From positions 41,914-105,913 of the forward strand of contig CAYXBP010000006.1 in assembly GCA_964463355.1 (NCBI GenBank): 64,000 nt of DNA, written 5' to 3'. Made by a program: the position numbers and the translations under genes. The notes below the pieces were generated by a model. That model had not been told where the DNA came from. It did not search any database and worked only from the letters and a program-made list of their open reading frames with translations. The stretch's first letter is position 1; every line of letters begins with the position of its first letter. This stretch comes from Firm-04 sp964463355. Lineage in GTDB: Bacteria; Bacillota; Clostridia; Oscillospirales; Ruminococcaceae. Positions 33,146-42,823 of the stretch are shown here, piece by piece.

Positions 33146-33568
33146 ATGCCAACCTTTAATCAGCTTGTCCGTAAGGGCAGAAGCGTTCTGCCGGAGAAGT
33201 CCACTGCTCCTGCACTTCAGAAGGGCTACAATGCTCAGAAGAAGTCCCAGATTGACCAGAGTTCTCCCCAGAAGCGCGGTGTATGCACTGCTGTAAAGAC
33301 CGCAACGCCTAAGAAGCCGAACTCCGCAATGAGAAAGATTGCCAGAGTCCGTCTGACCAATGGCTACGAAGTTACCGCTTACATCCCTGGTATCGGTCAT
33401 AACTTGCAGGAGCATAGCGTCGTATTGATTCGCGGCGGTCGTGTGAAGGACCTTCCTGGTGTCCGTTATCATATTATCCGCGGTACCCTCGACGCACAGG
33501 GCGTGAATGGCCGTATGCAGGCTCGTTCCAAGTATGGCGCAAAGCGTCCTAAGGCAGGTAAGAAGTAA
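33146..33568 (+). CDS. rpsL: 30S ribosomal protein S12
   Basis: 140 residues from the ATG at 33146 (AAGGAGG upstream). The invariant decoding-site segments VKTATPKKPNSAMRK (with the Lys residues linked to streptomycin resistance in other species) and RGGRVKDLPGVRYHIIRG are intact, i.e. the sensitive type. About 15 residues longer than the E. coli protein through an N-terminal insertion, as usual in this lineage. First gene of the str operon. Confidence 0.98.
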   Translation: MPTFNQLVRKGRSVLPEKSTAPALQKGYNAQKKSQIDQSSPQKRGVCTAVKTATPKKPNSAMRKIARVRLTNGYEVTAYIPGIGHNLQEHSVVLIRGGRVKDLPGVRYHIIRGTLDAQGVNGRMQARSKYGAKRPKAGKK

Positions 33569-33734
33569 TTTCTTGCGCTGACCGAAAAACAATTTTAGGC
33601 AATTACCCCACAAGGCTCTTGTGGATTTGATATATAGCGATGCTGTATACTGTCTGCATGGCCAAACACAAGTGACTCAGATATCATTTGTGAGTACCTG
33701 TGAATTCATTCTATTATGAAGGAGGGAAGCGAGT

Positions 33735-34205
33735 ATGCCAAGAAGAGGCAGTATCGCAAAGCGTGACGTTCTGGTAGATCCGTTGTACAATTCCAAGCTC
33801 GTAACACGCCTCATCAACAACATCATGCTCGACGGCAAGAAGGGCGTTGCACAGAAGATCGTGTACGACGCTTTCGCAATCGTGGCAGAGAAGACCGGCA
33901 GAGATGCACTAGAGGTCTTTGAACAGGCAATGGAGAATATCATGCCTGTGCTGGAGGTTAAGGCACGCCGCATGGGCGGTGCAACCTACCAGGTTCCGAT
34001 GGAAGTTCGTCCTGAGAGACGCCAGACCCTGGGTCTGCGCTGGATTACCAAGTATTCCAGACTCCGTTCTGAGAAAACCATGAAAGAACGCCTTGCAGGC
34101 GAGATCATGGACGCAGTTAACGGTCTGGGCGGCTCCGTCAAGAAGCGTGAAGATACACACAAGATGGCAGAAGCAAACAAGGCTTTTGCACATTACCGTT
34201 GGTAA
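33735..34205 (+). CDS. rpsG: 30S ribosomal protein S7
   Basis: 156 residues, standard length. MPRRGSIAKRDVLVDPLYNSKLVTRLIN and RRMGGATYQVPMEVRPERRQ are diagnostic. S7 nucleates the 30S head. GGAGGGAAG lies before the ATG. The 166-base gap after rpsL carries a small hairpin (CCACAAG/CTTGTGG) but no gene. Confidence 0.98.
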   Translation: MPRRGSIAKRDVLVDPLYNSKLVTRLINNIMLDGKKGVAQKIVYDAFAIVAEKTGRDALEVFEQAMENIMPVLEVKARRMGGATYQVPMEVRPERRQTLGLRWITKYSRLRSEKTMKERLAGEIMDAVNGLGGSVKKREDTHKMAEANKAFAHYRW

Positions 34206-34265
34206 TTCTTTCGGCGGCGTAGGGTACACCCATGCCGCGTGAGAGAGCTTTTAGGAGGAAACCAA

Positions 34266-36350
34266 ATGCCAAGAGACTGTTCACTTGAAATGACCCGAAA
34301 CATCGGCATTATGGCTCATATCGACGCAGGTAAGACAACGACTACCGAGCGTATTCTGTTCTACACCGGTATCAACCACAAAATCGGCGAAACCCACGAT
34401 GGTTCCGCAACGATGGACTGGATGGCGCAGGAGCAGGAGCGTGGTATCACTATCACTTCTGCTGCTACAACCGCCTACTGGAAAGAGCATCGTATCAACA
34501 TCATTGATACTCCCGGGCACGTTGACTTTACCGTGGAGGTCGAGCGTTCTCTGCGTGTTCTGGACGGTTCCGTTACCGTTTTGTGCGCAAAGGGCGGCGT
34601 TGAGCCTCAGTCCGAGACGGTTTGGCGTCAGGCTGACAAGTACAAAGTACCTCGTATGGTCTATGTCAACAAGATGGATATCATGGGCGCAGATTTCTAC
34701 CGTGTCGTAGACATGATGAAGGAGCGTCTGAAGTGTAATGCCGTTCCGATTCAGCTGCCTATCGGTGCTGAAACGTTCTTCAAGGGCATCATCGACTTGC
34801 TGGAGATGAAGGCCTATGTCTACTACGATGATATCGGCAAGGATATCCGTGTTGAGGAGATTCCCCACGATATGGTTGAGAAGGCAGAGGAGTATCGTGC
34901 GGCACTCGTTGAGGCCGTTGCAAGCCTGGACGACGAATTGATGGAGAAGTTCCTTGAGGAAGAGGAAATTACCATCGAGGAGCTTAAGAGAGTCATCCGC
35001 AAAGCAACCATCGCAAATGAGATGGTTCCCGTTGTGTGCGGTACCTCTTACAAGAATAAGGGCGTTCAGAAGCTGCTGGACGCAGTTGTGGACTATATGC
35101 CCGCTCCGATCGACATTCCTCCCATCAAGGGTGTCAATCCTGATACAGATGAAGAGGAGGAGCGTCCTTCTTCCGATGAAGAACCCTTCGCCGCACTTGC
35201 ATTCAAGATTGCTACCGACCCCTTCGTCGGTAAGCTGTGTTACTTCCGCGTGTACTCTGGTAAGGTGGATGCAGGTACCACCGTGCTGAACGCAAGTAAG
35301 AATCAGCGTGAGCGTATGGGCCGTATCTTGCAGATGCACTCCAATCACCGTAAGGATATCGATACCATCTATGCTGGTGATATCGCTGCCGTCATCGGCG
35401 TGAAGTATACCACCACTGGTGATACGCTCTGTGATGAGGATCACCCCATCATTCTGGAGTCTATGGAGTTCCCGGATCCCGTTATTAATTTGGCAATTGA
35501 GCCGAAAACAAAGGCCGGTCAGGAGAAGATGGGTATCGCTTTGGCAAAGCTTGCCGAAGAAGACCCGACCTTCCGTACCTGGACGGATCATGAAACTGGT
35601 CAGACCATCATCGCCGGTATGGGCGAGCTGCACTTGGAAATCATCGTTGACCGTCTGCTGCGTGAGTTCAAGGTTGAAGCAAACGTTGGCGCACCGCAGG
35701 TATCCTACAAGGAGACGATTCGCAAGAAGGTCGACGAGGACTACAAGCACAAGAAGCAGACTGGCGGTACCGGTCAGTACGGTCATGTTAAGATTACCGT
35801 TGAACCCAACGAGCCTGGTAAGGGCTATGAGTTCGTCAATGCCATCGTTGGTGGCGCAATTCCTAAGGAGTATATCCCCGCTGTTGATGCGGGTATCCGC
35901 AGCGCAATGGCAGCTGGCGTAGTTGCAGGCTATCAGGTCGTTGATGTGAAGGTTACCCTCTACGATGGCTCTTATCACGAGGTTGACTCCTCTGAAATGG
36001 CATTTAAGATCGCTGGTTCCATGGCGTTCAAGAATGCAATGCGTAAGGCTGATCCTGTGCTGCTGGAGCCTGTGATGAAGGTTTCTGTGTTTGTTCCCGA
36101 GCAGTATATGGGTGATGTCTTTGGTGACCTCAACGGTCGTCGCGGTCAGATTCAGGGTCAGGAAGTCCACAGCGGTGTTTCTCAGATTGACGCACTTGTG
36201 CCGCTGAGCAATATGTTCGGCTACGCTAGCGACCTTCGTTCGCGTTCTCAGGGACGTGGTAACTATACCATGGAGCCTCACAGCTTCGCTGAGGTGCCGA
36301 AGAGTATCGCGGATAAGATCAAGAGCGAGCGCGGTCACGGTGACGAATAA
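34266..36350 (+). CDS. fusA: Translation elongation factor G
   Basis: 694 residues from the ATG at 34266 (TAGGAGG upstream). GTPase motifs AHIDAGKTTTTER, DTPGHVDF and NKMD; switch region with ERGITITSAATT; domains II-V in standard order with the HKKQTGGTGQYGHV segment of domain IV. It moves tRNA-mRNA on the ribosome. Third gene of the str operon. The very even codon use leaves long open frames on the opposite strand, which I do not call. Confidence 0.98.
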   Translation: MPRDCSLEMTRNIGIMAHIDAGKTTTTERILFYTGINHKIGETHDGSATMDWMAQEQERGITITSAATTAYWKEHRINIIDTPGHVDFTVEVERSLRVLDGSVTVLCAKGGVEPQSETVWRQADKYKVPRMVYVNKMDIMGADFYRVVDMMKERLKCNAVPIQLPIGAETFFKGIIDLLEMKAYVYYDDIGKDIRVEEIPHDMVEKAEEYRAALVEAVASLDDELMEKFLEEEEITIEELKRVIRKATIANEMVPVVCGTSYKNKGVQKLLDAVVDYMPAPIDIPPIKGVNPDTDEEEERPSSDEEPFAALAFKIATDPFVGKLCYFRVYSGKVDAGTTVLNASKNQRERMGRILQMHSNHRKDIDTIYAGDIAAVIGVKYTTTGDTLCDEDHPIILESMEFPDPVINLAIEPKTKAGQEKMGIALAKLAEEDPTFRTWTDHETGQTIIAGMGELHLEIIVDRLLREFKVEANVGAPQVSYKETIRKKVDEDYKHKKQTGGTGQYGHVKITVEPNEPGKGYEFVNAIVGGAIPKEYIPAVDAGIRSAMAAGVVAGYQVVDVKVTLYDGSYHEVDSSEMAFKIAGSMAFKNAMRKADPVLLEPVMKVSVFVPEQYMGDVFGDLNGRRGQIQGQEVHSGVSQIDALVPLSNMFGYASDLRSRSQGRGNYTMEPHSFAEVPKSIADKIKSERGHGDE

Positions 36351-36389
36351 GCAGCATTTGCTTTTTTCGTAAATTTTTCCGCAAAACAC

Positions 36390-36418
36390 TTGCTTTTTTC
36401 CAGCAAATCTGGTAGAAT
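36390..36418 (+). promoter_or_regulatory. Separate promoter of tuf
   Basis: TTGCTT (36390-36395) and TAGAAT (36413-36418) with a 17-base spacer, in the 154-base gap after fusA. Confidence 0.7.
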
Positions 36419-36504
36419 ATAGGTATACGCTCTCCTCTGCGGCTGTGGGGGCTGAGCAATGTACCTTTTCTACCGTCAAAATAACTATTTAGGAGGAGTT
36501 TCCA

Positions 36505-37707
36505 ATGGCAAAGGCACATTTCGAAAGAACCAAACCCCATGTAAACATCGGTACAATCGGTCACGTTGACCATGGTAAGACCACCACTACCGCTGCTATC
36601 ACCAAGTACCTGTCTTTGAAGGGTCAGGCACAGTTTGAGGATTACGCAAACATCGATAAGGCTCCTGAAGAGCGTGAGCGTGGTATCACAATCAATACCG
36701 CACACGTTGAGTACGAGACCGATGCACGTCACTACGCACACGTTGACTGCCCTGGTCACGCCGACTATATCAAGAACATGATCACTGGCGCTGCTCAGAT
36801 GGACGGCGCAATCCTGGTTGTTGCTGCTTCCGATGGCCCTATGGCTCAGACCAAGGAGCATATCCTGCTGGCTCGTCAGGTTGGCGTGCCTGCAATCGTT
36901 GTTTTTATGAACAAGACCGACCTCGTTGATGATGAGGAACTGCTTGAGCTGGTTGAGATGGATATCCGTGACACCCTGAGCAAGTATGAGTTCCCTGGCG
37001 ATGACATTCCGATTATCCGCGGCTCTGCTTTCCAGGCTCTGGATTCTTCTTCTACCGATCCTAGCGATCCTGTCTACGCTTGCATCGCTGAGCTGATGGA
37101 TGCTGTTGACTCCTACATTCCTACTCCTGACCGTAAGGCAGATCAGCCCTTCCTGATGCCTGTTGAGGATACTATGACCATCACTGGTCGTGGTACTGTT
37201 GCTACTGGTCGTGTAGAGAGAGGTCAGGTTAAGGTCGGCGATACCGTTGAGATCGTTGGTCTGAAGGAAGAGAGTTCTTCTACTGTTATCACTGGTCTGG
37301 AGATGTTCCGCAAGTTGCTGGACTTCGCTGAGGCTGGCGATAATATCGGCGCTCTGCTGCGTGGTATTCAGAGAAAGGACATCCAGAGAGGTCAGGTTCT
37401 CTGCAAGCCCGGTTCCATTAAGCCTCACACCAAGTTCAAGGGTCAGGTTTACGTTCTGAAGAAGGACGAGGGCGGCCGTCATAAGCCTTTCTTCAACAAC
37501 TATCGTCCTCAGTTCTACTTCCGTACTACTGACGTTACTGGTATCATCACTCTGCCTGCTGATGTTCAGATGTGCAACCCTGGCGATAACATTGAGATCG
37601 GTGTTGAGTTGATCACTCCTATCGCTATTGAAGTTGGTCTGCGTTTTGCTATCCGTGAGGGTGGTAAGACCGTTGGCTCTGGCGTTGTTACCGCTATCAG
37701 CGAGTAA
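36505..37707 (+). CDS. tuf: Translation elongation factor Tu
   Basis: 400 residues. GTPase motifs GHVDHGKTT, DCPGHADY and NKTDLVD, followed by domains II and III ending VGSGVVTAISE. It delivers aminoacyl-tRNA to the ribosome. AGGAGG precedes the ATG. It differs from the E. coli form in the NKTD (for NKCD) motif, common in Gram-positives. Strong terminator directly after. Confidence 0.98.
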   Translation: MAKAHFERTKPHVNIGTIGHVDHGKTTTTAAITKYLSLKGQAQFEDYANIDKAPEERERGITINTAHVEYETDARHYAHVDCPGHADYIKNMITGAAQMDGAILVVAASDGPMAQTKEHILLARQVGVPAIVVFMNKTDLVDDEELLELVEMDIRDTLSKYEFPGDDIPIIRGSAFQALDSSSTDPSDPVYACIAELMDAVDSYIPTPDRKADQPFLMPVEDTMTITGRGTVATGRVERGQVKVGDTVEIVGLKEESSSTVITGLEMFRKLLDFAEAGDNIGALLRGIQRKDIQRGQVLCKPGSIKPHTKFKGQVYVLKKDEGGRHKPFFNNYRPQFYFRTTDVTGIITLPADVQMCNPGDNIEIGVELITPIAIEVGLRFAIREGGKTVGSGVVTAISE

Positions 37708-37741
37708 GTTGTTGGCTTTTTCAACAATGTAAGCTATGAAG

Positions 37742-37775
37742 ATGCTGTTGCAGTTTTCTGCAACAGCATTTTTTG
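37742..37775 (+). terminator. Terminator of tuf
   Basis: A perfect 12-bp stem ATGCTGTTGCAG / CTGCAACAGCAT with TTTT loop and TTTTT tail. Confidence 0.95.
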
Positions 37776-37898
37776 TACAGTTGTGCAAAAGAATCATCCC
37801 CACGGGATGTTTGCAAAATCACAGGCAATGAATCATGTTTTGCAAAAACTGTGTTATACTAAGAATACCAAATGCAATATGCGGAAAGGAGTATGCAT

Positions 37899-38312
37899 AT
37901 GTGGCTTTTATATGCGTTCTTATCATCTATATTTGCTGCCCTCACATCAATCCTCGCAAAGGTTGGCATTGTAAATGTGAACTCCACACTGGCAACCGCA
38001 ATTCGTACTGTTGTGGTGCTGATTATGGCTTGGGGCATGGTGTTGATCTCTGGAACCAATGGCGAAATTGCCGATATATCCAGAAAAAGTTGGATATTCA
38101 TCATTCTGTCCGGACTTGCTACTGGCGCATCATGGCTGTGCTATTATAAGGCACTGCAAGTGGGCGAGGCCTCTAAAGTTGTTCCAATTGACAAGTTGAG
38201 CGTTGTTTTTACACTGATTCTCGCCTTTGTTTTTTTGCACGAACAGTTCACATGGAAATCGGCCGTCGGTTGTACCCTGATCGCTGTAGGCACCTTGTTT
38301 ATGGTCATTTAG
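37899..38312 (+). CDS. Half-size EamA/DMT-family transporter
   Basis: 137 residues from the ATG at 37899 (GAAAGGAG upstream). It has five membrane segments and the EamA repeat features: start SIFAALTSILAKVGI, LATGASWLCYYKALQVGEASKVVPIDKLSVVFTLILAFVFLHE and GTLFMVI at the end. Full DMT proteins have two such repeats in about 300 residues; this has one, as in the EmrE-like and four/five-helix subgroup that works as dimers. Substrate unknown. Confidence 0.88.
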   Translation: MWLLYAFLSSIFAALTSILAKVGIVNVNSTLATAIRTVVVLIMAWGMVLISGTNGEIADISRKSWIFIILSGLATGASWLCYYKALQVGEASKVVPIDKLSVVFTLILAFVFLHEQFTWKSAVGCTLIAVGTLFMVI

Positions 38313-38348
38313 CGCATGGTGCGTACCGTTTGACGTGAAGTGGAACTC

Positions 38349-38377
38349 TTGACGAATCGGGAAAGCTGTGATATAAT
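38349..38377 (+). promoter_or_regulatory. Promoter of the flavoprotein transhydrogenase operon
   Basis: TTGACG (38349-38354) and TATAAT (38372-38377), 17-base spacer; leader of about 68 bases. Confidence 0.8.
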
Positions 38378-38451
38378 CAAAACTTAGAAAAACGCTTTTT
38401 GCGTGCGATGAAAATCAGGGTCGCCTATCGTGGCGAGGAAATGAGGAGCTT

Positions 38452-38949
38452 ATGCAGTGCGAATGTGCAAATCGTAGCAGTGATCTTTCGCTGCTGGATC
38501 ATGTGCTGAATACTTATGCCGATGTGCCGGGCAGTTTGATCACTATTTTGCAGCAGGCGCAGTCCATTTATGGCTATTTACCCATGGATGTCATCTACCA
38601 TGTTGCCGCAAGAACAGGCAGCACGCCTGCAAAAGTACTGGGTGTGGCTACATTTTATACGCAGTTTCGCTTTCAACCAGTGGGAAAGTATTTGATCATG
38701 CTGTGCAACGGTACGGCATGCCATGTGAACGGCAGTGAGCGCGTTGCGAAAGCCGTTTGCGATTATTTGCAGATCGAAAACGGCGGTACTTCTGCGGATG
38801 GCTTGTTTTCGTTCAGTATCGTTGCCTGTTTGGGTTGCTGTTCCCTTTCTCCAGTGATGATGATCAATGAGGAAACCTATGGCAATCTGACTCCCGAAAA
38901 AGCAGTATCCATCTTGCAGGCACTGCGTGAACAGGAGGGCGTATCGTGA
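38452..38949 (+). CDS. NuoE-like [2Fe-2S] subunit (StnA/HydC-like)
   Basis: 165 residues: an N-terminal helical part (SLITILQQAQSIYGYLP) and a thioredoxin-like [2Fe-2S] domain with Cys in CNGTACHVNG and ACLGCCSL. Such subunits pass electrons to the FMN/NADH subunit of bifurcating hydrogenases, formate dehydrogenases and Stn transhydrogenases. Its stop overlaps the GTG start of the next gene (GTGA). Confidence 0.9.
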   Translation: MQCECANRSSDLSLLDHVLNTYADVPGSLITILQQAQSIYGYLPMDVIYHVAARTGSTPAKVLGVATFYTQFRFQPVGKYLIMLCNGTACHVNGSERVAKAVCDYLQIENGGTSADGLFSFSIVACLGCCSLSPVMMINEETYGNLTPEKAVSILQALREQEGVS

Positions 38950-40709
38950 AGTATCGTGTGGTTGTGGGACAGGGCAGCTGCGGCATCGCAGCAGGTGCCA
39001 ATAAGGTGTATGATGTGCTGGCAGACGCTCTTGCACAAAGTGATGTGCAGCTTTGTATTAGTGGCTGCATCGGTATGTGTTGGCTTGAACCCATCGTGGA
39101 TGTTTACTGCGATGATGCCCTTGCGATGCGTCTGGTGAAAATGAACGCCGAAGCTGCAAAAGTTGTTGCGGATGCTTGCAAGGCGGGGGAACTTTCTTCC
39201 CTCACACCGTACGCAATCTCCGTAGAGGACGCTGCCTTTCTGACGCAGCAGACTCGTATCGTGCTGCGTAACTGCGGCATCATTGATCCAGAATCGCTGG
39301 AAAGTGCGTTGCAGGCTGGTGCATATACTGCACTGCGTAAGGTGCTTTCGGCAGAAAACGGAATGTCCCCTGAAGCAGTGATTGCATGCATAAAAGAATC
39401 GGGGCTTGCTGGCAGAGGCGGTGCCGGATTTCCTACATGGTTTAAGTGGAATGCTGCTCGGCAAGCTGTCGGTGAGGAAAAATACCTCATCTGCAATGCC
39501 GATGAAGGTGACCCGGGCGCATTTATGGACAGAGCTGTGATTGAATCCGATCCCCATGCGTTGATTGAGGGTATGCTGATTGGTGCGTATGCCATTGGTG
39601 CGAAAGAAGCTGTTGTGTATGTGCGCGCGGAGTATCCGCTTGCCATGAAACGGTTGCATACAGCCATTGCACAGGCAAGCAATGCTGGTTTTGTGGGGCA
39701 AGATATCATGGGCAGCGGGTTTTCTTGCACGTTCCGTGTGAAAGCAGGTGCGGGTGCGTTTGTGTGCGGTGAGGAAACTGCACTGATCGAATCGTTGGAG
39801 GGAAAACGTGGTATGCCGCGTCTGAAACCGCCCTTTCCTGCGGCATCTGGATACTGGCGGCAGCCCTCAAATATCAACAATGTGGAAACGTTTGCTAATG
39901 TTTCGTGGATTATCAATCACGGTGGTGCGGCGTTTGCAGCTATAGGAACGGAGCATTCTAAGGGGACAAAAGTTTTTGCATTGACAGGCAAGATCAAACG
40001 CGGTGGTTTGGTGGAGATTCCCATGGGCAAAACGCTTCGCAATGTGATTTTCGATATCGGCGGCGGTATTCGTGATGACAGAGCATTTCAAGCGGTGCAA
40101 ATGGGTGGCCCATCGGGTGGCTGTATTCCTGCGGAATTGCTGGATACAGTGATCGACTACCAGACACTGGCGGCTACGGGCGCGATTATGGGTTCGGGCG
40201 GTATGGTCGTCATGGATGACACCACTTGCATGGTTGCTATGGCAAAATTCTTTCTCGATTTTACCGCTGATGAATCTTGTGGCAAGTGTGTGCATTGTCG
40301 TATCGGCACAAAGCGTATGCAGGAGATTCTCTTGCGTATGACAGAGGGAAAAGGAAAAGCTGGAGATATCGAGTTGCTTGAGGAACTTTGCCTTGCTGTG
40401 AAAGATGGTGCGCTTTGCGGCTTGGGGCAAACAGCACCCAATCCTGTGCTAAGCGCAATCCGTTATTTCCGTTCGCAATTTGAGGCGCATATCAATGAAC
40501 ATAGCTGCCCTGCACATGCCTGCACGGCACTGCTGCGATATCATATTGATGGGGATGCCTGCCGCGGATGTACGCTTTGTGCGAAGAATTGCCCTGTAGA
40601 TGCTATTTCCGGTAAGGTGAAGTCTACCCATGTTATCAACCAGGAAGCTTGCATCCGCTGTGGGCAGTGCAAGGCAAGCTGTCGGTTCGGCGCAATTACC
40701 GTGGAGTGA
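38946..40709 (+). CDS. NuoF-like NADH/FMN/iron-sulfur subunit (StnB/HydB-like)
   Basis: 587 residues from the GTG at 38946. Order: an N-terminal thioredoxin-like domain with Cys (QLCISGCIGMCWLE, about 36-48), the NADH- and FMN-binding region (SGLAGRGGAGFPTWFKW, NADEGDPGAFMDR, CGEETALIESLEG), a [4Fe-4S] site (ESCGKCVHCRIGT, about 445-457), and a C-terminal 2[4Fe-4S] ferredoxin (CRGCTLCAKNCP and CIRCGQCKASCR, within 539-587). This full layout is that of the electron-bifurcating NAD(H) subunit, not of respiratory complex I. Confidence 0.93.
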   Translation: MKYRVVVGQGSCGIAAGANKVYDVLADALAQSDVQLCISGCIGMCWLEPIVDVYCDDALAMRLVKMNAEAAKVVADACKAGELSSLTPYAISVEDAAFLTQQTRIVLRNCGIIDPESLESALQAGAYTALRKVLSAENGMSPEAVIACIKESGLAGRGGAGFPTWFKWNAARQAVGEEKYLICNADEGDPGAFMDRAVIESDPHALIEGMLIGAYAIGAKEAVVYVRAEYPLAMKRLHTAIAQASNAGFVGQDIMGSGFSCTFRVKAGAGAFVCGEETALIESLEGKRGMPRLKPPFPAASGYWRQPSNINNVETFANVSWIINHGGAAFAAIGTEHSKGTKVFALTGKIKRGGLVEIPMGKTLRNVIFDIGGGIRDDRAFQAVQMGGPSGGCIPAELLDTVIDYQTLAATGAIMGSGGMVVMDDTTCMVAMAKFFLDFTADESCGKCVHCRIGTKRMQEILLRMTEGKGKAGDIELLEELCLAVKDGALCGLGQTAPNPVLSAIRYFRSQFEAHINEHSCPAHACTALLRYHIDGDACRGCTLCAKNCPVDAISGKVKSTHVINQEACIRCGQCKASCRFGAITVE

Positions 40710-40728
40710 AAGGAGAGGAACAACAAGT

Positions 40729-42786
40729 ATGTCAGATATGATTGCAATGACCATCAATGGCAAGATCTGCCAATGTGAATCCGGCTGTACGATCTTGCAG
40801 GCGGCTGCGGAAAATGGCTTGGAGATTCCGAACCTTTGCAATGATGCAAGTGTGAAAGTCTATGGTGCTTGTGGTATGTGTGCCGTAGAGGTGTTGGATG
40901 ATGGTAACGGCAAACCGCTGCCGAAGCTGCTGCGTGCCTGCTCTGCAAAAGCGATGAACGGCTATGTCGTGCGGTATGATACTGAGCGCGTTCTTCAGGC
41001 GAGAAAAATTGCGTTGGAACTGCTGATGAGCGACCATACGGGCGATTGCGTTGCACCTTGCAGTCTTGCCTGCCCCGCTGGAACGGATTGTCAGGGCTAT
41101 GTGAAGCAAATTGCACAGGGCGATTATCATAAGGCAATGCAGATCGTGAAGGAAAAGCTGCCTTTGCCTGCCTCTATCGGCAGAGTATGCCCTCATCCCT
41201 GCGAAATGCAATGCCGCAGAGGTTTGGTGGAAGCTCCCATTTCCATCGCTTTTTTGAAAGCCTTTGCAGCTGACCGTGATTTGGAACGCGATACCTATCG
41301 TGCACAGTGTGCCCCTGATAGTGGCAAGCGCGTTGCCGTTGTGGGCGGTGGCCCTGCTGGTTTGACAGCTGCGTATTTTCTGCGCAGAAAGGGTCATGCC
41401 GTGACTGTGCTGGATGCTGCACAGAAAATGGGTGGTATGCTGCGGTATGGTATTCCTGCGTATCGTCTGCCGAAGGCTGTACTGGATCGAGAAATTGCAG
41501 AGATCGCCGCTATGGGTGTTACCATGCAAAATGATGTGCGCCTGGGAAAGGATATCTCACTGGAGCAGCTGCGCAGTGCGTACGATGCAGTGATTCTGGC
41601 AATGGGTGCGTGGCAGTCCATGCAGATGGGTTGTGTGGGTGAAGACCTGAGCGGTGTAATTGGCGGTATTACATTTTTGCATGATATTTCATCGGGGGAG
41701 GGCGCACGCCCTGACCTGCACGGAAAATCTGTGGCGGTATGCGGCGGCGGAAATACAGCTATGGACGCTTGCCGTTCTGCGGTGCGATGTGGTGCAGAGA
41801 ACGTGTATGTGATCTACCGTCGTACCCGTGAGGAAATGCCTGCTGACCCCGTGGAGATTGAAGAATCCATAGAGGAAGGCGTGGTTTACAAATATCTGAC
41901 CAACCCTGCTGAGATCCTGGGTGAAAACGGTAAGGTGAGCGCAGTGAAGTTGCAAATCATGGAACTTGGCGAACCTGATGCTTCTGGCAGACGTTCTCCC
42001 ATCCCTGTTGTAGGCGCGTTTGAGGTGCTGCCTGTGGATATGGTCATAATGGCGATTGGGCAGAAGCTTTTGCCCGAAGGTTTGGAGGATATCAAGCTGA
42101 CCCGTAAGGGTACGATTGCTGCCGATGAAGCCACTTTTGCCACCAATCTTGAGAATGTGTTTGCCATCGGTGATGCTACCAACCGCGGTGCAGATATTGC
42201 TATTGCTGCGATTGGTGAGGCGAATCGCTGTGCCGAAGTGGTGGATTCTGCGCTGCGTGGCGCAATGCAGCCTGTAAAGCAGCCGTTTTTCTCTAAAAGA
42301 GTGGTTACCGCTGAGATGCTTGCCGATCGCGAGAAAATTGCAAGATGCAAAATGCCTACCCGTGATGCAGCTGTGCGCCGTTGCGATTTTGAGGAGATCA
42401 ACCTTGGTTTGGCAGAAGAAATCGCCAAAACCGAGGCAAAACGTTGTTTGGAATGTGGCTGCCACGATTATGCTGACTGCAAACTGATCCGATACGCGAA
42501 TCAGCAGGAGATACATCCAGAGCGTTTGGCAGGGCAGAAGCATACCGCAGAAACGGAGCAAAAGCTGGTGTGCATCGAGCGCAACAGTGGCAAATGCATT
42601 CTGTGCGGATTGTGCGTGCGTGTGTGCGAAGAAGAAGCGAAACAGGGCATTCTGGGACTTGTGGGCAGAGGGTTTTCTACCGCCATTCGCCCTGAATTTC
42701 GCAATGCGGAAACGGTTGCTGTTTGCAAGGAATGTCGTAGATGCGTCAATCTTTGCCCAACAGGAGCATTGAAGCTGCTGAAATGA
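40729..42786 (+). CDS. NADP(H)-binding flavoprotein with N-terminal [2Fe-2S] and C-terminal ferredoxin (StnC-like)
   Basis: 685 residues from the ATG at 40729 (AGGAGAGG upstream). Order: plant-type/NuoG-like [2Fe-2S] domain with Cys in CNDASVKVYGACGMC and RACSAKA (to ~80); a His/Cys cluster (HTGDCVAPCSLACPAGTDC, about 102-120); a GltD/NfnB-like FAD domain (VVGGGPAGLTAAYFLRRKGH) and NADPH domain (VCGGGNTAMDACRSA, then YRRTREEMPAD); and a C-terminal 2[4Fe-4S] ferredoxin (CILCGLCVRVC, CKECRRCVNLC). With the NuoE- and NuoF-like subunits and no H-cluster hydrogenase, this matches the Stn transhydrogenase of Sporomusa, which couples NADH, NADPH and ferredoxin by flavin bifurcation. A formate-linked or glutamate-synthase-like role is less likely. 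Confidence 0.88.
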   Translation: MSDMIAMTINGKICQCESGCTILQAAAENGLEIPNLCNDASVKVYGACGMCAVEVLDDGNGKPLPKLLRACSAKAMNGYVVRYDTERVLQARKIALELLMSDHTGDCVAPCSLACPAGTDCQGYVKQIAQGDYHKAMQIVKEKLPLPASIGRVCPHPCEMQCRRGLVEAPISIAFLKAFAADRDLERDTYRAQCAPDSGKRVAVVGGGPAGLTAAYFLRRKGHAVTVLDAAQKMGGMLRYGIPAYRLPKAVLDREIAEIAAMGVTMQNDVRLGKDISLEQLRSAYDAVILAMGAWQSMQMGCVGEDLSGVIGGITFLHDISSGEGARPDLHGKSVAVCGGGNTAMDACRSAVRCGAENVYVIYRRTREEMPADPVEIEESIEEGVVYKYLTNPAEILGENGKVSAVKLQIMELGEPDASGRRSPIPVVGAFEVLPVDMVIMAIGQKLLPEGLEDIKLTRKGTIAADEATFATNLENVFAIGDATNRGADIAIAAIGEANRCAEVVDSALRGAMQPVKQPFFSKRVVTAEMLADREKIARCKMPTRDAAVRRCDFEEINLGLAEEIAKTEAKRCLECGCHDYADCKLIRYANQQEIHPERLAGQKHTAETEQKLVCIERNSGKCILCGLCVRVCEEEAKQGILGLVGRGFSTAIRPEFRNAETVAVCKECRRCVNLCPTGALKLLK

Positions 42787-42823
42787 TTTTACTCGTCAAG
42801 GGATATAATGGAGGACTTTGAAA

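Noticed and set aside
34281..36479. Long open frame antisense to fusA (over 700 codons), and another antisense to tuf at 36319-37803
   Set aside because: They arise from the biased codon use of highly expressed genes, show no domain or ribosome site, and fully overlap certain genes.
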